From Paraprevotella sp. (GTDB lineage: Bacteria; Bacteroidota; Bacteroidia; Bacteroidales; Bacteroidaceae): a stretch of 9,789 nt of DNA. A program made the position numbers and the translations under genes. Positions 1-6,468 of this stretch are shown one piece after another; positions within the stretch are counted from its first letter, which is position 1; every line of letters starts with the position of its first letter. The stretch lies in the NCBI GenBank assembly GCA_017630975.1, contig JAGBUF010000296.1, positions 1 through 9,789 on the forward strand, read 5' to 3'. The notes under the pieces were generated by a model. That model worked only from the letters and a program-made list of their open reading frames with translations. It was not told the DNA's origin and made no database searches.

Positions 1-1345
<1,345 letters not shown>

Positions 1346-1374
1346 TTATTATATATGATTCAGCACAGACCTCA

Positions 1375-1647
1375 TTATGCCAAAACTGCCAACACATCAC
1401 TTTGGCGCATTATCAAATACTTCTTGCCTTCAAATTCCAGTTCTGTTCCTGCATACTTACCATAAAGAACAGTGTCACCTTCTTTCAAAATCATCGTTTC
1501 TTCTTTGGTACCTTCTCCAGCTGCAATTACTGTTCCTTGCAATGGTTTTTCCTTTGCTGTATCAGGAATGATGATACCTCCGATTGTTTTTGTTTCTGCC
1601 GGTGCCGGTTCTATCAGCACGCGATCTGCTAATGGTTTAATGTTCAT
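1375..1647 (-). CDS. groES: Co-chaperonin GroES (10 kDa)
   Basis: Heptameric lid of the GroEL folding chamber, cytoplasmic. The protein is 90 residues, slightly shorter than the 95-97 of many bacterial GroES. It starts MNIKPLADRVLIEPAPAE, typical of the family. The mobile loop that contacts GroEL is recognisable as TKTIGGIIIPDTAKEKP (residues about 19-35), with the hydrophobic GGIIIP tripeptide region intact. It is followed by QGTVIAAGEG and the beta-barrel segment GDTVLYGKYAGTELEFEGKKY. The ATG is at 1645-1647. The leader is A/T-rich with no obvious Shine-Dalgarno sequence, as is normal in Bacteroidota. It is the first gene of the groES-groEL operon. The divergent intergenic region upstream contains an inverted repeat that may be a control site. 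Confidence 0.98.
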   Translation of the reverse strand: MNIKPLADRVLIEPAPAETKTIGGIIIPDTAKEKPLQGTVIAAGEGTKEETMILKEGDTVLYGKYAGTELEFEGKKYLIMRQSDVLAVLA

Positions 1648-1708
1648 AATTATTCGGTTTTAATTGTTTAAAATTCTTTTCTTACACTTTTCAGAAACGA
1701 AAAACATG

Positions 1709-1716
1709 CCAAAATA
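1709..1716 (-). promoter_or_regulatory. Possible -7 promoter box for groES-groEL
   Basis: Minus-strand TATTTTGG differs at one position from TAnnTTTG, the Bacteroides -7 element. It is about 60 bp upstream of the groES ATG. No clear TTTG-type -33 element is visible at the expected distance; that place is taken by the inverted repeat at 1721-1741. This is a weak match in an A/T-rich region, so the assignment is tentative. Confidence 0.3.
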
Positions 1717-1720
1717 GTAT

Positions 1721-1741
1721 AAAGTGACAGTTTGTCACCTT
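1721..1741. promoter_or_regulatory. Inverted repeat upstream of groES, candidate operator
   Basis: GTGACA (1724-1729), a 3-bp spacer GTT, then TGTCAC (1733-1738) form a perfect 6-bp inverted repeat. With one mismatch the arms extend to 9 bp (1721-1729 and 1733-1741). It lies 77-94 bp upstream of the groES start codon. On the minus strand it is followed after 4 bp by TATTTTGG (1709-1716), one base off the Bacteroides -7 consensus TAnnTTTG, so it would overlap the -33 region of a groES promoter. It is not CIRCE (TTAGCACTC-N9-GAGTGCTAA). Seen: the repeat. Inferred: that a regulator binds it. Confidence 0.45.
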
Positions 1742-1749
1742 TGTTTTGA

Positions 1750-1769
1750 TGTTTTTTATGAAAAAAACA
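1750..1769. repeat. A/T-rich inverted repeat in divergent intergenic region
   Basis: TGTTTTTT (1750-1757) and AAAAAACA (1762-1769) are complementary 8-bp arms around the loop ATGA. It lies between groES and the divergent membrane-protein gene. The arms are almost pure A/T, so a stable RNA hairpin is unlikely. It may act as bent DNA or an upstream promoter element, or be a by-product of base composition. Confidence 0.3.
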
Positions 1770-1842
1770 AACTTTCTGTCATCTTCATCGGGTATTCAAC
1801 ACCATTATCGAAGAAGGTAACACTCCTTTTCTTTTTTTTTCG

Positions 1843-1850
1843 TATTTTTG
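1843..1850 (+). promoter_or_regulatory. Bacteroides-type -7 box for membrane-protein gene
   Basis: TATTTTTG matches the Bacteroides primary-sigma -7 consensus TAnnTTTG exactly. It lies 20 bp upstream of the ATG at 1871, which would give a short leader of roughly ten bases. The -33 region is a C/T-rich tract (1826-1841) without a clean TTTG, so only the -7 half is well supported. Confidence 0.5.
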
Positions 1851-1870
1851 CAGCGAATGGAATTTACAGC

Positions 1871-2740
1871 ATGAAAATACGAGTCACATACCTTTTCGTA
1901 TTTATATCTATACTTACCGCCTTGTCGCTTTTGCCCAAGACTGGAGGATATATTTGGCAACCGGAGCTCATCAATCCGTTGTCGGCCATGTTGTTTACCT
2001 TGTTGGTATACCTCATTGGGCGCATAGCCAAGTCCACCGAATCCCCTATGGGTATAATTTGTACGGCATTGTTCATTCTGTTTTTCTGTCCTGACTCGCA
2101 AGACTTTTTCAATCGTGATGAAACGGCAATCATGCAATTGTCATCCGTATGCATCGTTCCTTTTTTCATTTCGCAGTACACACGGATTTCAACCAAAGAC
2201 TTTAAGTTTGTATATTTGTTGATGCTGCTAATGGGAATCTTCTGCAGTTACACACACAATAGTATCACCATCCCGTTATGTGCCAGTTTTCTGACCCTTT
2301 CATTCTTGCAACGCAACCGTCTTTTCAGATTGGCATGCTGGCCCATGGTGATAGGATTCGTTATCGGCACGACACTTGCCATCCTGCGCTCCGCCTATTG
2401 GGATCCTTCTTCTTGGAGTGATTTTACAGCACTATCATCCACAACTGCAAATGGTTTCATTCAGTTATGGAATACCAAAGTTTTCATTTTCGCTATTCTG
2501 CTGACCATCTATTTCATCTCGTCACGCGAAGGTCGTAAAAGGATATGGTTGATACAACGGGAACACCGATTACTTACTTATTGTTTATTGTATTCATTTT
2601 GCGCAGTACCCTTCGCGCCTTTAGGCATAGACAATGCCATTGATGGCGTTTGTTTTTTCTGTATGTTCTGGAGTTTATTCCTCTTCCAAGAATTATTGAG
2701 CATGCTGCATGAACGCCATCGTAAGATGCTTCAGAAATAA
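1871..2740 (+). CDS. Polytopic inner-membrane protein of unknown function
   Basis: I do not recognise a family with confidence. The 289-residue protein is strongly hydrophobic, with about eight to ten likely membrane segments at roughly residues 5-22, 36-52, 59-73, 86-101, 112-126, 130-147, 154-172, 202-217, 234-250 and 257-275. Short charged stretches lie between them, for example SSREGRKR near 218-224, and the C-terminus ends basic (HERHRKMLQK). There is no cleavable signal or lipobox. The segment GIFCSYTHNSITIPLCASF (122-140) is faintly like the DUF6056-type polytopic proteins common in Bacteroidota, but I would not assign it on that. The ATG at 1871 is chosen because it follows a good -7 box and begins MKIRVTYLFVFISILTAL; the frame remains open upstream to about 1724 only through promoter-like A/T-rich sequence. 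It is divergent from groES and convergent with the receptor gene (8 bp between stops), so it stands alone as a transcription unit. Confidence 0.85.
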   Translation: MKIRVTYLFVFISILTALSLLPKTGGYIWQPELINPLSAMLFTLLVYLIGRIAKSTESPMGIICTALFILFFCPDSQDFFNRDETAIMQLSSVCIVPFFISQYTRISTKDFKFVYLLMLLMGIFCSYTHNSITIPLCASFLTLSFLQRNRLFRLACWPMVIGFVIGTTLAILRSAYWDPSSWSDFTALSSTTANGFIQLWNTKVFIFAILLTIYFISSREGRKRIWLIQREHRLLTYCLLYSFCAVPFAPLGIDNAIDGVCFFCMFWSLFLFQELLSMLHERHRKMLQK

Positions 2741-2748
2741 GTTTTTCA

Positions 2749-5649
2749 TTACCTTTCGCCACCGAAACCGCCTCTCGGTCCGCCACCTTGTCCGCGATTT
2801 CTGCCTTCGGAACGACCTCTTTCAAATCTTCCACCGGACTCGTTTTCCATTCCACCTTGACGTCTTCCGCCAAAGAAGTTAAAACGATAGGAGAAATTCA
2901 GCATGCAATAACTATAAACACCTTCATTGCTGGAGTCTGTACGTGAAAATGCGGTGATATTACGATTCACATCACTGCGACGGTTCAAGATGTCATACCA
3001 ACGGAAACTAACGGTTGCTGCATTCCCTTTTAGGAAACGCTGTGCAATACGCACATTCCACAACAACTCATCGGTATTCATAGTGGCTTCACTGAACCCT
3101 CTTCGGCTATTGTTGGTGATATCGGTAGAGACCTCCATATCCCATGGTAACTTTACCACTGCATTCCCTCCATAATTAAAATAGTATGTATCCAACTGAG
3201 TTGCCGATGTCGCGGTACTCTTTGAATGGTTATAACGAATAGAACCATTTAGAGAAACATCCAACCAGTCATTACGGAACGTGGCTCGTACTGCTTCATA
3301 CAATGAAAGGTTACCGGTTTTGTTCTTTACCGTTTCCTTCTCCTGGCTACGATAGACATAACCTACGGCATTGGTATAATTCGCGCTTGTATTGGTATTG
3401 AACTTGAAGCGCTTGTCAGCAAATGCTGTGTTGAAATTGAAGTTTCCTCCAGCATTCCAATTTCCATTGATATTTTCCGGTTTGCTGATGCGACCACCCG
3501 TAATAGGATTGTACTCGGTACGATTGCTGACAGCATTCTGCGTTGTCCTGAAATTCAATTTCGCAGTATAGTTTCTCTCCACATCTGTCACAAACTTATT
3601 ATAATTGGCTTCGACATTGTGCGTGAATGATGGTTTCAATTCCGCATTACCCAAGCGGATATTCAATGGGTTGGCATTGTCCAACGTATCCGGAATCAAG
3701 TCCGTAATGCCGGGTTGTCCGGAATTTCCCCTATAAGTAAAACGAAACTGCTCCTGACGAGAGAAACGGTAACGATAATCAATGGCAGGGGCAGCATTCA
3801 CGACTGTACGTCTGATGTCATAATCCTTGAATCCTTTGGTATATTCCACAATAGATGTCTGCGGTTGCACATTCACTCCGAAGGTTAGATTGTACTTGGT
3901 TCGGTTCAACCGCATCTGCACACGGATGTTATGATTATAGTATTTATTCTCCACAAACCGACATTGCTCCACATCGTCAGAGGCATAAGCTCTATAGTCG
4001 TTGAAATTCAATGCCGACACTCCCAACTGACCGACTCTCGGATCAAAAAGAGACTCAACCTCCCTGTTATTATCCTGATAACGATAGTTGAAGTTATAGG
4101 AGAACTGCAAAAAAGTGTTTTGACTCAATGGTTCATTGTAACTGACATTCACTCCGACATTATGATTGCTGTTGGGAGAATTGTTGTATTGAACCTTATG
4201 ATATACGGAGTCCTCACCCGTCATGGCAAGAATCTGATAATAATCAATCTGCGAATACGAACTGCTACTATTGCCGTTTTCACCGAACCCGCCATCTACA
4301 CGAACACCCACGTTACGACCAGGTTTCGCCAACCGACGGTTGTACAATAAAGAGAGATTTCCCGACATGGATTTCCCCTCATTTCGGTTGGCATTGACAT
4401 TATGATTGACACCTATCAAATCTTTCAGGTCATCCACTTGTGACAGCGGATCTGTAATGCCATCCACAGCATAGGGATCGTCACTGAACGATGCGTATTC
4501 ACTCATGGAATGTGATCGGTTGCGCCCGATATTCAATCGGGGCTGAACCAGTATGTGAGTCATCGTATCAGGTCGCCATTCCAAATTGAAATCCATATTC
4601 AGTCCCATATTATTGCACCGACTGGATGAACGACGATTGGAAAAGGCTGCATCCTTATTCTCAAACGATTGGGTAACACTCCATGAGTTTTCTTTCGTCT
4701 GCCCACCATTCAGTCGCACATTACCGCTCATCTCCAACTTCTCGGTCTTCTCATTGTAGTTGAAACCTCCCGACTGATTGGCTTGCCGACCGCCTCGTCG
4801 CAAATTATTGGCATTGCCCACCAATGAGAAACGACGATCGCCGACAAAACGATTCACCATGACTCTACCTTCATAACGATTATGTGTTCCATAACCGCCA
4901 TCCACGTTACCGAACCAACCTCTTTTTTTATCTTTCTTGATGGTCAAGTCCAGAACCGTAGTCTCTTCGCCATCATCCACTCCCGTAATGCGTGCATTGT
5001 CACTCTTCTTCTCAAAAGTTTTGATCTTATCAACAATGTCAGCAGGTAAATTCTTCAAGGTAATACTCCTGTCATTGCCAAAGAACTCTTTTCCGTCTAC
5101 AAGAATTTGTGACACATTCTTACCATTGACCGTGATATTCCCATCATCATCGAGTTCTACTCCCGGAAGTTTCTTGATCAACTCCTCTACGACCGAACCT
5201 TCAGGAACTGTAAAAGCTGCCGCATTGAACTGGATAGTATCTTCCACCACAGTCATCTCCACGGCTTTCGCAGTAACAACGGTCTCAGCCAACATCTGTG
5301 TCTGTTCACGCAACAGTACGTCGGCGGTACGGTAATTTCCATTCTTCTTCGGGAGTTTCAACGAGAATGTCTGCGTTTGAAAACCCATAAAAGAAACTTT
5401 CACAGTATAATCGCCTGAGGGGATTTTAGACAAATGGAACTGTCCTTTATCATTTGTCGTAGATGTTTTGAGCACTTTGTTTTCGTGGTTAAAGAGTTGT
5501 ACCGCAGCCCCAGGCATCGGATCAAGAGTCTCACGCTCATACACCGAACCACGCACCTCCAGTACGAATGTTTCCATTTGTGACACATTCTGCGCACAAA
5601 CCACACCCATAGAAAAAATAAAGAAAACAAAAGCGAATGTGCTCTTCAT
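2749..5649 (-). CDS. Outer-membrane beta-barrel protein, TonB-dependent receptor superfamily (SusD-less)
   Basis: Probable outer-membrane transporter or surface protein of 966 residues; the substrate is not deducible. Residues 1-19 are a signal peptide (MKSTFAFVFFIFSMGVVCA, then Q). Residues about 32-115 are a carboxypeptidase-regulatory-like beta-sandwich (RGSVYERETLDPMPGAAV, then TTNDKGQFHLSKIPSGDYTV), as at the N-terminus of Bacteroidota receptors. Residues about 130-235 are plug-like, with VEELIKKLPGVELDDDGNI and the family hallmark ILVDGKEFFGND (182-193). Residues about 243-928 have alternating aromatic beta strands rich in Asn/Arg/Tyr, matching the OMP_b-brl_3 type of barrel, and end LNFSYRFNFF. 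A 40-residue Gly/Arg-rich tail follows. The start is ATG 5647-5649; an in-frame TTG 15 bp upstream is less likely because the signal peptide begins at the ATG. No SusD partner or SusC/RagA signature is visible, so it is not a canonical Sus pair. No TonB box could be identified by eye. A terminator upstream suggests it has its own promoter. Confidence 0.93.
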   Translation of the reverse strand: MKSTFAFVFFIFSMGVVCAQNVSQMETFVLEVRGSVYERETLDPMPGAAVQLFNHENKVLKTSTTNDKGQFHLSKIPSGDYTVKVSFMGFQTQTFSLKLPKKNGNYRTADVLLREQTQMLAETVVTAKAVEMTVVEDTIQFNAAAFTVPEGSVVEELIKKLPGVELDDDGNITVNGKNVSQILVDGKEFFGNDRSITLKNLPADIVDKIKTFEKKSDNARITGVDDGEETTVLDLTIKKDKKRGWFGNVDGGYGTHNRYEGRVMVNRFVGDRRFSLVGNANNLRRGGRQANQSGGFNYNEKTEKLEMSGNVRLNGGQTKENSWSVTQSFENKDAAFSNRRSSSRCNNMGLNMDFNLEWRPDTMTHILVQPRLNIGRNRSHSMSEYASFSDDPYAVDGITDPLSQVDDLKDLIGVNHNVNANRNEGKSMSGNLSLLYNRRLAKPGRNVGVRVDGGFGENGNSSSSYSQIDYYQILAMTGEDSVYHKVQYNNSPNSNHNVGVNVSYNEPLSQNTFLQFSYNFNYRYQDNNREVESLFDPRVGQLGVSALNFNDYRAYASDDVEQCRFVENKYYNHNIRVQMRLNRTKYNLTFGVNVQPQTSIVEYTKGFKDYDIRRTVVNAAPAIDYRYRFSRQEQFRFTYRGNSGQPGITDLIPDTLDNANPLNIRLGNAELKPSFTHNVEANYNKFVTDVERNYTAKLNFRTTQNAVSNRTEYNPITGGRISKPENINGNWNAGGNFNFNTAFADKRFKFNTNTSANYTNAVGYVYRSQEKETVKNKTGNLSLYEAVRATFRNDWLDVSLNGSIRYNHSKSTATSATQLDTYYFNYGGNAVVKLPWDMEVSTDITNNSRRGFSEATMNTDELLWNVRIAQRFLKGNAATVSFRWYDILNRRSDVNRNITAFSRTDSSNEGVYSYCMLNFSYRFNFFGGRRQGGMENESGGRFERGRSEGRNRGQGGGPRGGFGGER
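2752..2871 (-). other. Gly/Arg-rich C-terminal tail of the beta-barrel protein
   Basis: After the last apparent barrel strand (LNFSYRFNFF) the protein continues for 40 residues, of which 16 are Gly and 9 are Arg, with RGG-like units such as GPRGGFGGER at the very end. It is low complexity, basic and probably disordered. Outer-membrane barrels normally end at the last aromatic residue of the terminal strand, so this tail would extend into the periplasm. Similar Gly-rich tails occur, to my recollection, in other Bacteroidota members of this barrel family. Confidence 0.7.
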
Positions 5650-5680
5650 GATTAGTTTTATCAAGATATAAATATATAAG

Positions 5681-5696
5681 GTAAGACGTCTTTTAC
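5681..5696. promoter_or_regulatory. Palindrome upstream of the receptor gene
   Basis: A perfect 10-bp palindrome AAGACGTCTT (5683-5692) is flanked by GT (5681-5682) and, after a 2-base bulge, AC (5695-5696). It sits 34-47 bp upstream of the receptor's ATG within A/T-rich DNA, where promoter elements are expected. A -7-like TATCTTG lies at 5662-5668 on the minus strand but is not a clean TAnnTTTG. A regulatory role is inference only. Confidence 0.3.
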
Positions 5697-5748
5697 GAAA
5701 AAAAGTTTAATATCGAATACGGATTTTCTCACAAATTCATATATACAA

Positions 5749-5775
5749 AACGAGGGCAAACGAATTGCCCTCGTT
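5749..5775 (-). terminator. Intrinsic-type hairpin terminator of the metallopeptidase-like gene
   Basis: Perfect 10-bp stem: AACGAGGGCA (5749-5758) pairs with TGCCCTCGTT (5766-5775) around a 7-base loop. Read on the minus strand it starts 21 bases after the TAG stop at 5797-5799, and the stem runs into TTTTGTATATAT, a short, imperfect U-tract. It should end transcripts coming from hisS and the metallopeptidase-like gene and separates them from the receptor gene. Confidence 0.8.
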
Positions 5776-5796
5776 GTTCTCTATTGAAATAAAAAA

Positions 5797-6468
5797 CTAT
5801 TTTACCACTTTCTTTCCATTGACAATATAAAGCCCCTTCGGCAAACCGTCCAATGAAGTTGAACCGGAACGAACCAACTGTCCTCCGATGGTATATACAT
5901 TATTGTCTATCATTTTGGAATTTGCTTTTATCTCCTCAATAGCAGCCGGGAAAGTATTGTTATTGGCTTTACCATAAACATTTGTCTGATGCAGTTTCAC
6001 CTTATACGGCCATTGCTCCTTTACTCCTTCAACACCATCCCAATCAATCCAATCACGTGTCCAATAACTTGTTGGTGCTCCGCTGACCACTAACCAAAGA
6101 TATGAACAATCGGCAGGACATTTGAACGACACCATCTTTTCCGGTTCTTGGTATGTTGCCGTACCGATATCGCCATATACACGTGTTCCGTCTTTCTTCA
6201 AAGCTACAAAACCTAACTTCCAACCCGCAGAGGTAGTGTTATATGCCGTATAACCGGTCTTTCCGGCCTCACCGACGAACTCTGCATACACCATTTTCTC
6301 GGTAGTAGGAACATTCAAACGGATAGCATTGTTTCCGAAGTTTTCGATACAATGAGCAGCTGTAGGCGACCAATAGCCATCACTTTCGGCAGTAAGTGCC
6401 GTTTGCGAACGACGATTGATGACACCTGCTCCATAGTCACGTATCGGGTCCATATCAAATGTCGTCAT
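5797..6468 (-). CDS. C-terminal fragment of the secreted HEIGH metallopeptidase-like protein (out of frame)
   Basis: This 223-residue open frame starts at an ATG that overlaps the stop of the upstream frame (ATGA), but it is best read as the rest of the same protein after a one-base frameshift. It has no signal peptide of its own. Read back past its ATG, the frame gives EYGAR, so the repaired join reads NDEMGEYGARMTTFDMDPIR. The sequence contains a probable beta-sandwich region, from about YWSPTAAHCIENFGNNAIRL to SYLWLVVSGAPTSYW. It ends VYTIGGQLVRSG, then LPKGLYIVNGKKVVK, a C-terminal tail widespread in secreted Bacteroidota proteins that resembles type IX sorting domains. Alone, without export signal or catalytic motif, it is unlikely to be functional unless a ribosomal frameshift joins it to the upstream part. 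Stop TAG is at 5797-5799, followed by a terminator. Confidence 0.75.
   Translation of the reverse strand: MTTFDMDPIRDYGAGVINRRSQTALTAESDGYWSPTAAHCIENFGNNAIRLNVPTTEKMVYAEFVGEAGKTGYTAYNTTSAGWKLGFVALKKDGTRVYGDIGTATYQEPEKMVSFKCPADCSYLWLVVSGAPTSYWTRDWIDWDGVEGVKEQWPYKVKLHQTNVYGKANNNTFPAAIEEIKANSKMIDNNVYTIGGQLVRSGSTSLDGLPKGLYIVNGKKVVK

Noticed and set aside
1724..1870. Upstream extension of the membrane-protein gene to 1724
   Set aside because: The extension would translate the inverted repeat, the poly-T tract and the -7 box. The ATG at 1871 fits the promoter and begins a sensible membrane segment.
1648..1870. CIRCE element for HrcA control of groESL
   Set aside because: Neither TTAGCACTC nor GAGTGCTAA nor a near match is present in the region.
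2700..2748. Terminator for the receptor gene just past its stop
   Set aside because: Only a 4-bp stem (CATC/GATG) can be formed and there is no T-tract on the minus strand.
2574..2873. Minus-strand 99-codon frame across the convergent gene ends
   Set aside because: It is a different frame of the receptor 3' end and the antisense of the membrane-protein gene; no family resemblance and no start context.
2749..5649. SusC of a SusCD polysaccharide utilisation pair
   Set aside because: No SusD gene follows, no SusC/RagA signature is seen, and the plug motif matches the OMP_b-brl_3-type barrel proteins instead.
6465..6468. ATGA overlap as translational coupling of two separate genes
   Set aside because: The downstream frame has no signal peptide or natural start context, and adding one G to the G run upstream makes a continuous, family-like sequence across the junction. 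A frameshift explains it better.
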